This document shows, one piece after another, positions 53,998 through 64,000 of a stretch of DNA of 64,000 bases (positions are counted from its first letter, which is position 1; every line of letters begins with the position of its first letter). The notes under the pieces were generated by a model, which had not been told where the DNA came from, did no database searches, and saw nothing but the letters and a program-made list of their open reading frames with translations. The translations under genes were made by a program, and so were the position numbers. Source of the DNA: Blastococcus sp. PRF04-17 (GTDB taxonomy: Bacteria > Actinomycetota > Actinomycetes > Mycobacteriales > Geodermatophilaceae); contig NZ_CP095412.1 of the NCBI RefSeq assembly GCF_023016265.1, forward strand, positions 1,922,001 to 1,986,000, given 5' to 3'.

Positions 53998-54999
53998 GTG
54001 AAGACCCTTGTTCTGCTCGCCCTCGTCGGCCTGGGTGCGCAGCTCGTGGACGGCAGCCTGGGCATGGCCTACGGCGTCACCTCGACCACCCTGCTGCTCG
54101 CCATCGGCACCAGTCCCGCGGCCGCCTCGGCCACGGTGCACCTCGCGGAGATCGGGACGACGCTCGCCTCGGGCCTCTCCCACTGGAAGTTCGGCAACGT
54201 CGACTGGAAGGTCGTCGCCAAGATCGGCCTCCCCGGCGCGATCGGCGCGTTCGCCGGCGCGACGTTCCTCGCCAGCCTGTCCACCGCGGTCGCGGCCCCG
54301 GTGATGTCGCTGATCCTCCTCACGCTCGGCGTCTACATCCTGGTGCGATTCACGCTCCGGGGCATCGACCGCCGGCACCTGGGCAAGCCGATGCGCAAGC
54401 GCTTCCTCGGCCCGCTGGGCCTGGTCGCCGGCTTCGTCGACGCCACCGGCGGCGGCGGGTGGGGCCCGGTCGGCACGCCCGCCATCCTGGCCAGCGGCCG
54501 GATGGAGCCGCGCAAGGTGATCGGCTCGATCGACACTTCCGAGTTCCTGGTGGCGCTGGCTGCCAGCCTCGGGTTCCTGTTCGCGCTCGGCTCGCAGGGC
54601 GTGAACTTCACGTGGGTCGCAGGGCTGCTGATCGGCGGCCTGATCGCCGCGCCGATCGCCGCGTGGCTGGTCCGGCACATCCCGCCCCGGCTGCTCGGCT
54701 CCCTGGTCGGCGGCATCATCGTGCTGACCAACACCCGCACGCTGCTGAGGAGCGACTGGATCGACGCCGCCGACGGCACCCGCTACCTGGTGTACGGGGC
54801 GATCTACCTGATCTGGGCCGCGGCCGTGGTGTGGTCGTTCATCGAGTACCGGAAGGACCGCGACCTGGAGTCGGCCGAGGCCGTCTCCGCCCTGGCCGAG
54901 CGCAACGCGGTGGCCGAGCGCAACGTGGGGACCGAGCAGGAGGCCGCGCCCGTCGCCGAGTCGGTGCCGGCCGGTCGCCCCAGCGCCCCGCGCGACTGA
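53998..54999 (+). CDS. TauE/SafE-family sulfite/anion exporter
   Basis: 333 aa from GTG 53998. Two repeats with polytopic character: GLGAQLVDGSLGMAYGVTST with the conserved G-G-S region, and LVAGFVDATGGGGWGPVGTP in the second half. About eight to nine TM helices and a charged C-terminal tail. Linked to sulfur by the leader peptide, so sulfite, sulfonate or thiosulfate is a likely substrate. Confidence 0.92.
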   Translation: MKTLVLLALVGLGAQLVDGSLGMAYGVTSTTLLLAIGTSPAAASATVHLAEIGTTLASGLSHWKFGNVDWKVVAKIGLPGAIGAFAGATFLASLSTAVAAPVMSLILLTLGVYILVRFTLRGIDRRHLGKPMRKRFLGPLGLVAGFVDATGGGGWGPVGTPAILASGRMEPRKVIGSIDTSEFLVALAASLGFLFALGSQGVNFTWVAGLLIGGLIAAPIAAWLVRHIPPRLLGSLVGGIIVLTNTRTLLRSDWIDAADGTRYLVYGAIYLIWAAAVVWSFIEYRKDRDLESAEAVSALAERNAVAERNVGTEQEAAPVAESVPAGRPSAPRD

Positions 55000-55011
55000 C
55001 GACCGCATGCG

Positions 55012-55032
55012 GGGATCAGGTGACCTGATCCC
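55012..55032. repeat. Perfect palindrome 1 flanking a hairpin
   Basis: GGGATCAGGT-G-ACCTGATCCC, 10 bp arms with a 1-nt centre. A second palindrome with the same core lies at 55077-55093. Together they enclose the terminator hairpin at 55036-55071. Confidence 0.8.
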
Positions 55033-55035
55033 GCA

Positions 55036-55071
55036 GCGTCCTCCCTCACCGCAGAACGTGGGGGAGGACGC
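55036..55071. terminator. Hairpin between convergent genes
   Basis: GCGTCCTCCC (55036-55045) pairs perfectly with GGGAGGACGC (55062-55071). It lies between the stops at 54999(+) and 55079(-) and probably serves both genes. Confidence 0.75.
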
Positions 55072-55076
55072 TCGAC

Positions 55077-55093
55077 GATCAGGTCACCTGATC
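55077..55093. repeat. Perfect palindrome 2
   Basis: GATCAGGT-C-ACCTGATC. It shares its 8-bp arms with palindrome 1 and overlaps the last codons and stop of the SDR gene (55079). Confidence 0.8.
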
Positions 55094-56074
55094 ATCGCGG
55101 ACGCCGGCGAGCAGGTGGGCCTCGATTTCGAACGGCAGGCCGGGTTCGGGGCGGTGCGCCGCCCTGGGCGGGCGCCCGTCTGCCCGCAGCCAGGCCCACG
55201 TGTCGGCCACCGAGTCGCGCAGCGGGCGGCTGGGCAACCCGAGCTCGCGCGCACGGGAGGTGTCGACGTCCCAAGCCGTGCGCGCCACGTCGGCCGGCAG
55301 CCACAGCGGCAGGTGCACCCACGGCTCGACCCCGGCGGCCAGCAGCGCGGCCTCCGGCACCGGCACCCACTCCGCGTCGCTGCCGGTCACCTCGCGGCAG
55401 AGCTCCAGCAGCCCGCCGAGCGTGCTCATGCCGGTCGGCCCGGTCGCGTTCACCGCGCCGGAGAGTCCGCGCTCGACCGCCTCGATCAGCCACTCCGCCA
55501 GGTCCCGGGCGTCCACCGCGGCGATCGGCTGCTCCAGTGCATCCGGGACGACGACCCGGCCGCCCCGGGCGATGCGCTCCAGCCACCAGCCGAGCCGGTG
55601 GATGGGGTCGTACGGGCCGATGATGAGCCCGGCGCGGGCGGTCAGGAACCGATCGCCCAGCGCCGCGCCCAGGATCCGCTCGCTCGCGGCCTTGATGGGG
55701 CCGTACTCCTCGTCGTCCGTCGTCCAGGTCGGCTCGTCGTCCTCCCGACCGATCGGACCGGGCGGCCAGTTCGCGTAGGCGTTCAGGCTGCTGACGAAGG
55801 CGTAGGCGCGGACGTCGCCGAGCACCTCGGCGGCGTTGCGGGCCGCGGTGCGCGTCTGGCACGACGTGTCCACGACCAGGTCGGGCGTCCCGTCGGCCAG
55901 CGCCTTCGGGAGGGCGTCGGGGTCGTCGCGGTCGCCGTGCAGGGGACGCGCTCCTTCGGGGGGCTCCCCCGAGACGCCGCGGGTGAAGGTGGCGACGTCG
56001 TGGCCGCGCTCGAGCGCCGCGGAGGCGACGTGCCGGCCGAGGAAGTGGGTGCCGCCGAGGACGAGGAGCCGCAT
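55079..56074 (-). CDS. NAD-dependent epimerase/dehydratase-family (extended SDR) protein
   Basis: 331 aa. Rossmann start MRLLVLGGTHFLGRHVASAA (GxxxFxG-type), then VDTSCQTRTAARNAAEVLGD, FVSSLNAYANW, and the YGPIKAASERIL active-site Tyr-x-x-x-Lys. It acts on a nucleotide sugar or isoflavone-reductase-type substrate. It does not share an operon with its neighbours. Confidence 0.88.
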   Translation of the reverse strand: MRLLVLGGTHFLGRHVASAALERGHDVATFTRGVSGEPPEGARPLHGDRDDPDALPKALADGTPDLVVDTSCQTRTAARNAAEVLGDVRAYAFVSSLNAYANWPPGPIGREDDEPTWTTDDEEYGPIKAASERILGAALGDRFLTARAGLIIGPYDPIHRLGWWLERIARGGRVVVPDALEQPIAAVDARDLAEWLIEAVERGLSGAVNATGPTGMSTLGGLLELCREVTGSDAEWVPVPEAALLAAGVEPWVHLPLWLPADVARTAWDVDTSRARELGLPSRPLRDSVADTWAWLRADGRPPRAAHRPEPGLPFEIEAHLLAGVRDDQVT

Positions 56075-56137
56075 GCGCTCACTCCAGCCGAGCCGCTCCC
56101 CCGCCGTCCAGCCGGTTCGCGGCCGGCGGAATCGGGT

Positions 56138-56629
56138 TCAGACCGCCCGGCGGTACTCCGGCACCTGGGGCAGGGGCGTGGACCGCGCGGCGGCGAGCAC
56201 CATCTGCGGCGAGCGGGGCAGCCCGCGCCGCGTGCACAGCCGCAGCGCCCGTGCGCCGGTGAGGACGTCGGTCTCCGGCGGCACGACCAGCAGGTCCGCA
56301 CGCCGCAGGCCGCCGTCCCAGGTCAGGCAGACCACGCCCGGATCCATGCTGCGGAAACCGCCGGTGCGCACCACCCGGTCCTGGACGAGGAGCTTGCGGG
56401 GCACGGTCGACCACGCGTCGAGGGGGTAGGTGAACCGCTCCACCCGCACGCCGCGGCGGTCGAGCTCGGCGATCAGCTCCGGCAGCTCGACGGCGAGGTC
56501 CCGGCAGCGCGGGAACCACGCCCCGTCGAAGGCCGAGGCCCCGTCACCCGCGTTCTCCCGAAGACTCACCCGGACGTCGATGCCGCCCCGGAACCCACCG
56601 CCCGGAGCCGTTCGGGTGATCGTCGTCAT
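56138..56629 (-). CDS. DUF5994 family protein
   Basis: 163 aa from ATG 56629 (MTTITRTAPGGGFRGGIDVR). Pattern typical of DUF5994: FDGAWFPRCRDLAVELPELI, VERFTYPLDAWSTVPRKLL, RADLLVVPPETDVLTGARAL. Function unknown. Members are common in actinobacteria, often in several copies. Confidence 0.8.
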   Translation of the reverse strand: MTTITRTAPGGGFRGGIDVRVSLRENAGDGASAFDGAWFPRCRDLAVELPELIAELDRRGVRVERFTYPLDAWSTVPRKLLVQDRVVRTGGFRSMDPGVVCLTWDGGLRRADLLVVPPETDVLTGARALRLCTRRGLPRSPQMVLAAARSTPLPQVPEYRRAV

Positions 56630-56793
56630 CAGCGCTCGGCCGCCTCTCGTTCCTCGACACACGGACCCATCGGCAACGTATGTCGAGGTCGGCGCCCGGC
56701 TCGCGCAGGCGGATGCGGGCGGGTCGCCGTCCCCCGGCCCGTCGTCACGACCCGTGCCCACCCGGCCACGGCTGCCCTTCCCACCCCCGGAGA

Positions 56794-57999
56794 TGATCAT
56801 CGGCGAATGGCTGGGCCCGACGGCCGCGGAGTCAACCGGTTGTTGCAGCGCCCCTGCTAGCCCGAGGGTGGCGCGATGCCCGGCGGACGACTGACACACG
56901 ACGAACGGCTGCGGATCGAGACGTTGTGGAGGGTGGGCCGATCGATCCCTCAGATCGCTGAGCACATCGGCCGGCACACCTCCACGGTGTGGCGCGAGCT
57001 GAACCGCAACCACTCCTACCGGCACGGCCCCAAAAACCCCGCCGGCCGGCACGGCAGCAGCGGCGGTCCGGGCCCCGGCGGGCTCTACCGGTGGGGCTAT
57101 CTGGCCGACCGTGCCCACGAGCGCGCCCGACTGCGGGCGCTGCGGCCTAAGCGGGCCAAACTGGCCGTCCGCGGCCCGCTGCGCGCAGAGGTGCTCCGTC
57201 GACTGAAGAAGCGGCACTCGCCGCGGCAGATCGCCGACCGGCTTCGCCGCGAGCATCCCGGGCAGGCAGCCTGGAGCGTGTCGCACGAGACCATCTACAA
57301 GGCCATCTACGTGCAAGGCCGCGGCAACCTGCGCGCCGAGCTGGGGAACCAGGTGGCGCTGCGCTCCGGCCGCGCGCACCGGCGCAGGCGACCCGCGGCA
57401 GGCGGCGCGGTCCGCTCGGCACGCGCCTGGATCACCCCGGACTTTCACCTCTCCGCCCGCCCCGCCGAAGCCGCCGACCGGGCGGTGCCCGGGCACTGGG
57501 AGGGCGATCTCCTCGTCGGCGCCCGCGGCTCCTCGGCGATCATCACCCTCGTCGAGCGCAAGACCCGCTACGTGATGCTCGGCGCCCTACCCGACTCGCG
57601 CGCCTCCGAGCAGGTCATCGCCGTGCTCTCCGCCCTCGCCCAGCGGCTGCCCGCCCACCTGCGCCGGTCACTGGCCTGGGACTGCGGTCCGGAGATGGCC
57701 GCCCACGCCCGATTCCGGGTCGCCACCGGCTGCCCGGTGTTCTTCTGCGACCCCCACTCGCCCTGGCAACGCGGCTCCAACGAGAACACCAACCGGCTGC
57801 TGCGCGACTACTTCCCTCGCTCCAGCACCAACTTCCGCACGTGGCCCCAAGACGCCCTCGACGCCGTCGCCGACGAGCTCAACGAACGCCCGCGGATGAC
57901 CCTCGACTGGCAAACTCCCGCCGAGGCGCTCAACCAGCTCCTCGCTGCAACAACCCCTTGAACCCGCCGGCGTGTCGGACCACCACTCGCCGATGATCA
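56794..57999 (+). mobile_element. IS30-family insertion sequence, 1206 bp
   Basis: The 57-nt left end (56794-56850) and the inverted right end (57999-57943) both begin TGATCATCGGCGA and end GGTTGTTGCAGCG, with scattered mismatches between. One intact transposase gene fills the element. I do not see a clear target duplication. The right end is only about 20 bp from the typA stop. Confidence 0.88.
56876..57961 (+). CDS. IS30-family transposase
   Basis: 361 aa, ATG 56876. The N-terminal HTH is typical (GRSIPQIAEHIGRHTSTVWR, ELNRNHSYRHGPKNPAG). The DDE core has PGHWEGDLLVGARG (Asp), LAWDCGPEMAAHARF (Asp) and SPWQRGSNENTNRLLRDYFP (Glu), all catalytic acids present. The C-terminus ends within the right inverted repeat. 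It looks active. Confidence 0.95.
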   Translation: MPGGRLTHDERLRIETLWRVGRSIPQIAEHIGRHTSTVWRELNRNHSYRHGPKNPAGRHGSSGGPGPGGLYRWGYLADRAHERARLRALRPKRAKLAVRGPLRAEVLRRLKKRHSPRQIADRLRREHPGQAAWSVSHETIYKAIYVQGRGNLRAELGNQVALRSGRAHRRRRPAAGGAVRSARAWITPDFHLSARPAEAADRAVPGHWEGDLLVGARGSSAIITLVERKTRYVMLGALPDSRASEQVIAVLSALAQRLPAHLRRSLAWDCGPEMAAHARFRVATGCPVFFCDPHSPWQRGSNENTNRLLRDYFPRSSTNFRTWPQDALDAVADELNERPRMTLDWQTPAEALNQLLAATTP

Positions 58000-58019
58000 C
58001 CGTGAGCTGGGCGGCGGGA

Positions 58020-59924
<1,905 letters not shown>

Positions 59925-60124
59925 CTCAGGAGATTCGGGGAGGCCGCTGCGTCAGCTCGCGGCATCTGGTGTAACGGCCGCCGGACCGGCGACCTTCCCA
60001 GGGTAGTCGCTCCACGGGCGGGGGCCGCCCGCTGCGACGGGCCGACCACCCCGAACGTCACCCCGACGGCCGGGAGGGTGACCAGACTCACCCGCAGCGC
60101 CCCCTGCGCGGATAGCCTGCGCGG

Positions 60125-62241
60125 GTGGGCGGCCGGGTTGCCGGGGATCTCGCCGCCCGGCTCGGCCGGGCGACGGCGGGCACGTTCGTGGGCCGGGCCG
60201 CCGAACGCGAGCTCGTCGCCGCGTCGCTCGCCGGGACGCCGGACTTCGCGGTGCTCTTCGTCCACGGCCCCGGCGGGATCGGCAAGAGCGCGCTGCTGCG
60301 CCGGATGGCCCTGGACGCCGAGGCTGCCGGCGTCACCCCCGTGGCCGTCGACGCCCGGACGTTCGCGCCCCACCCCGAGGGCTTCCTCGCCGCGGTGGGC
60401 GAGCAGCTCGGCGTCCCGGCGGACGAGGACCCCCTCCCCGTCCTGCAGGACTGCGGCCGGCTGCTGCTCGTGGTCGACACGTTCGAGCGGTGCGCGGGGC
60501 TGCAGGGCTGGCTGCGCGAGCGGTTCCTGCCGCGGCTCCCGGCCGACGCGCTCACCGTGATCGCCGGGCGGGAGCCGCCCGAGGCCGCCTGGCGGTTCGA
60601 CCCGTCGTGGGAGGGGCTGCTGCGGGCGGTGACCCTGCGCAACCTGCCACCGGACGACGCCGGGCGGCTGCTCGCCGCGCGCGGCGTCCCGCCCCGCCTG
60701 CGGGAGTCCGCGCTGGCGCTCGCCGGTGGGCACCCCCTGGCCCTGTGCCTGGTCGCCGAGGCGACGGCGCGGGACGGCGCCCCTGCCGCACTGCCGGACC
60801 CCGGAGCGCCTGACCTGCTGCGTCCGCTGCTCGAGCGGATCGTCGACGAGGCGCCGTCCCCGCGGCACCGCGCGGCGCTCGAGGTGTGCGCGCACGCGCG
60901 GGTCACCACCGAGTCCCTGCTGCGCGCCGTGCTCGGCGGCCCGGGCAGCGACGAGCTGTTCGCGTGGCTGTCCGCACGGTCCTTTGTCGAGCGGGCCACC
61001 GAGGGCCTCCATCCGCACGACCTGGCGCGCGACGTCCTCGACGCGGAGCTGCGCTGGCGGGACCCCGACCGCTACGCCGATCTGCACCGGCGGATCCGGC
61101 AGTACCTGGTCGACCGGCTGCGCCGGAGCCCGGCGGACGGGCCCCGGATCTGGCGGGATCTCATGTTCCTGCACCGCCGCAACCCGGTGTACGCGCCCTT
61201 CATGACCTGGGACGCCGACGGCGGCTTCTACGAGGACGCCGCCGGCCCGGGCGACCGTGCGGCGGTGGTGGCGATGACCCGCGCCGCGGAGGGGGAGGCG
61301 TCGGCCGCCGTCCTGGAGCACTGGCTCGACCGGCGGCCGGAGGGCTGCCGGGTGTACCGCCGGGCGGGGCGGTCCGAGCCGGCCGGCTTCGCGCTGCACC
61401 TCGCGCTGAGCTGCCCGGATCCCGCGGACCTCGCCGCCGACCCGGTGGTCGCGGCCGCCTGGTCGCACGTCGAGACCTCTGGCCGGCTCCGCCCGGGCGA
61501 GCACGTCGACCTCCTGCGCACCTTCGTCGTCCCGGGGGCCTACCACCGACCCTCGCCGGTCATGGACCTGATCCAGGTGACGTGCGCGCACTCGTGGACC
61601 ACGCGGTCGGGCCTGGCGATGTCCTTCCTCGTCCTCGCCGAACCCGCGTTCTGGGCGGCCCAGATGGCCTACATCGAGCACTCCCCGCGGGCACCGCGAC
61701 CGTCGGGGACCGGACGTTCACGCTCTTCGCCCACGACTGGCGCGCCATGCCCGTGGCCGAGTGGTTCGGCCGGCTGGCCGACCGCGAGCTGGCCGGCGGC
61801 CCCGCCGCGGTGCCGCGGAAGCCCGAACCGGCCCGGCTGCTCGCCGTGCTGTCGGAGCAGGAGTTCGAGTCGGCCGTCAAGGACGCGCTGCGCAACGCCC
61901 GCCGCCCGGCCGACCTGGCGCGCAACCCGCTGTGCCGATCCCGCCTCGTGACCGACGCCGCGCGCGGCAGACCGGCCGCCGAGACGCTGGCCGACCTGTT
62001 GGTCGCGGCGACCGACACGCTGGCCGCCGACCCGCGGGACGCCAAGCTGCACCGCGTCGCCGCCACCACCTTCTTCCGCGGCGTGCCCACCCAGGAGGCG
62101 GCGGCCGAGCGCCTGGGGCTGCCGTTCTCGACCTACCGCCGTCACCTCGGCGCGGCGATCGAGCGGATCACCGCCTGGCTGTGGGAGCGCGAGCTCCCCG
62201 GGCCCGGGCAGGAAGTGAGCAGCGACCGACCTGTCGGGTGA
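60125..62241 (+). CDS. P-loop (STAND-type) ATPase with C-terminal HTH, frameshifted
   Basis: GTG 60125, about 705 aa after restoring one base near 61681-61690 (CCCCGCGGG), where coding moves to the next frame (GDRTFTLFAHDW...). The N-terminal ATPase has P-loop FVHGPGGIGKSALLRRM and Walker B CGRLLLVVDTFERC, followed by helical winged-helix segments. The C-terminus (EAAAERLGLPFSTYRRHLGA, AIERITAWLWERELPG) resembles an HTH in a sigma-4/regulator style. It is likely a signal-responsive transcription factor. The ligand is unknown. Confidence 0.75.
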
Positions 62242-62289
62242 GCAGTCGCCCGTCGGACCGTGGCCTCCCCATCACCGGAGGAGGACCCG

Positions 62290-63621
62290 ATGTCCGAGCA
62301 CACCGACCACGCCGTCGTCGTGGGGGCCAGCATGGGTGGACTGCTGGCCGCGCGCGTCCTGAGTGAGACCTACGCCTCGGTCACCGTCGTCGAGCGGGAC
62401 CGTCTCGGGGAGGATGCCGCGCCGCGCCGCGGCGTCCCTCAAGGCCGGCACGCGCACGGCCTCCTGGCCCGGGGCCGCGAGGCGCTCGAGGAGCTCTTCC
62501 CGGGGCTGACCGCCGAGCTCATCGGACTCGGTGTGCCGTCGGTCGACCTCCAGGCCGGGTTCCGCTGGGTGAACGGGGGCCGGCTGCTGCGACAGGCGCC
62601 GTCCGGGCTGCTCGGCCTCGGCGTCAGCCGGCCGCTGCTCGAGGCCCGCGTCCGGGCGCGGGTCCGTGCGCTGCCGGACGTCGAGATCGTGGACGGCTGC
62701 GACGCCCTGGGCCTGGCGGCGTCGGCGGACGGCGACCGGGTCACGGGGCTGCGGGTCCTGCGACGCGACGCCGACAGCAGTGCACAGGTGCTCTCCGCCG
62801 ACCTGGTGGTCGACGCCACCGGCCGGGGCTCTCGAGGACCGCAGTGGCTCGCGGCCCTGGGCTACCCGGAGCCGGAGGTCGAGCAGGTGCACATCGGCCT
62901 CGCCTACGCCTCCCGGTCCTACCGCCGCGACCCGTCCGGGCCGGAGGGCGCGGCCGTCGCCGGGACGGTTCCCAATCCGCGGGGTGGCGTCATGATCGCG
63001 CAGGAGGACGACCGCTGGATCGTCACCTTCGGCGGGATGCTCGGCGACGTCCCCCCGTTGGACCACGACGGCTACACCGCCTACGCGGCCACGCTGCCGG
63101 TCCCGGCCATCCACGAGGTGATCCGGGACGCCGAGCCGCTGTCGGACCCCCGGCTCTTCCGCTACCCCGCCAGCTCGCGACGCCGGTACGAACGGCTGCG
63201 CCGCTTCCCTGCCGGCTACGCGGTCTTCGGGGACGCCGTCTGCAGCTTCAACCCGGTGTACGGGCAGGGCATGACCGTCGCCGCGGTGGAGGCCCTCGCG
63301 CTGCGGGCCTGCCTGGCGGAGGGGACGGACGGCCTGGCCCGCCGCTTCCTCCGGGCCGCGGCGCGGGTCGTCGACATCCCGTGGGACATCTCCGTCGGCG
63401 CGGACCTTCGCTTCCCCGAGGTGGCGGGTGCGCGCACGGCCAAGGTTCGGGCGGTCAACGCCTACCTCGAGCGGCTGCACGTCGCGGCCGAGAGCGATCC
63501 GGTCGTGGGGCGGGCCTTCCTCCGGGTGGTCAACCTGATGGACCGGCCCGAGAGCCTCATGGCGCCCCGGATGGCGCTCCGGGTCCTCCGCGGCAGCTCC
63601 CGCGCGCGTCAGCGCGGGCTG
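62290..63621 (+). CDS. FAD-dependent monooxygenase-type oxidoreductase
   Basis: ATG 62290 after CGGAGGAGG. FAD motif AVVVGASMGGLLAARVLSET, the second motif DLVVDATGRGSRGPQWLAAL, and GD motif FPAGYAVFGDAVCSFNPVYG then GQGMTVAAVEALALRACL. It resembles 2-polyprenyl-6-methoxyphenol hydroxylase/LasC-like epoxidases. The uncorrected frame runs off the window without a stop and overlaps the next gene antisense. One restored base near 63600 gives a stop at 63619-63621, about 444 aa, which I consider likely. The end is tentative. Confidence 0.75.
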
Positions 63622-63955
63622 ATCGCCGTCCCCGGTCGGTCGGCCACCGCGAACGTCACCCCCGCCGAGGCGAGGACGACCAGGGCCACGGCGACCCACG
63701 CCGCCAGCCGAGCCCGATCGCCAGCACGTGGGCGAGCACGAACGCACCGAGGTAGAGCCCGGCGAGGGCCACGGCGGTGGCGATACCTCTACGGCGCAGC
63801 CAGAGGACGCCCGCCGCCACCCCTGCGGCGGCGAAGACGGCACCGCCCAGCGCCCGGACGCCGGTGCCCTGCGCGATGCCGAAGCCGGATGCGAGGCCGA
63901 CGGCCACGAGGAGGGCCGAGGGGAGGCGGTTGCGGACGAGGGACGCGGTCGACAT
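63609..63955 (-). CDS. Small multi-TM membrane protein, frameshifted
   Basis: ATG 63955 (MSTASLVRNRLPSALLVAVG). Hydrophobic segments: PSALLVAVGLASGFGIAQG, GGAVFAAAGVAAGVLWL, ATAVALAGLYLGAFVLAHVL. One restored base near 63698-63712 continues with a fourth helix (AWVAVALVVLASAGVTFAV) to a stop at 63609, about 115 aa. It is convergent with the FAD oxidoreductase. No named family. Confidence 0.65.
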
Positions 63956-64000
63956 GTCGCCCAGTCTCCCCGTCGACAGCACGAGGGCCCCGGACGGAGG

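Noticed and set aside
51313-55008. Minus-strand open frame of 1231 codons
   Set aside because: It lies antisense to pit, the MFS gene and tauE, all with clear motifs. Its product is Arg/Gly/Gln-rich with no domain.

Overview
This is a high-GC actinobacterial chromosome segment. GTG starts, short GTGA/ATGA gene overlaps, an F420-type LLM oxidoreductase, an actinobacterial Cys-containing leader peptide, a flagellin gene and a polyol/teichoic-type operon fit a Geodermatophilaceae-like organism. The family name is inferred from overall flavour, not from a marker gene.

Layout. 1-8 kb (minus strand): a response-regulator/flavoprotein fusion, a nitrilase-fold protein, a very large class III cyclase-ATPase-TPR protein and a membrane protein. 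8-12.5 kb: an APH-like gene, a repetitive Asp/Pro-rich exported protein, and an acidic-tail protein with an OmpR-type two-component system. Their promoters share ATGAGA boxes, some spaced 11 bp. 12.6-15 kb: flagellin, a STAS protein and an unknown gene. 15.1-25 kb: one long minus-strand catabolic cluster (thiolase, P450, LLM oxidoreductase, FadR-like regulator, acyl-CoA dehydrogenase, AtuA and its separately encoded small partner, enoyl-CoA hydratase, KstD-like flavoprotein) that looks built for steroid or terpenoid acyl-CoAs. A thioesterase follows.

26.1-38.4 kb is an integrated element in a tRNA-Ala(GGC) gene. The right end is the intact tRNA next to a tyrosine integrase. The left end is a decayed 45-nt copy of the tRNA 3' end (39/45 identical), and an identical 21-nt direct repeat lies just inside each end. 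The element carries Xis, a Zn-finger protein, a Panacea (SocA/DUF4065) antitoxin with a putative new toxin, a possible HEPN-like abortive-infection protein, and a minus-strand run of OLD nuclease, TIR protein and LA2681-type HEPN protein. I consider that run the most interesting candidate system. A diverged repeat occurs three times in the element and separates its gene cassettes.

38.5-64 kb is host backbone: AraC/VOC pair, M23 peptidase, a four-gene polyol-phosphate/teichoic-type operon, a copper operon (SCO, YcnI, CopC-CopD, anti-sigma) divergent from its ECF sigma factor, DUF47-Pit phosphate transport, an MFS pump, a leader peptide plus TauE exporter, an SDR protein, an IS30-family element with 57-bp inverted repeats, TypA, a P-loop regulator, an FAD oxidoreductase and a small membrane protein.

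A caution for every reader: about fifteen genes are interrupted by single-base frameshifts. Nearly all look like loss of one base, often in a G or C run, and reading continues sensibly in the next frame. This points to consensus errors rather than true pseudogenes, so I annotate these loci as single genes and give the position of each break.
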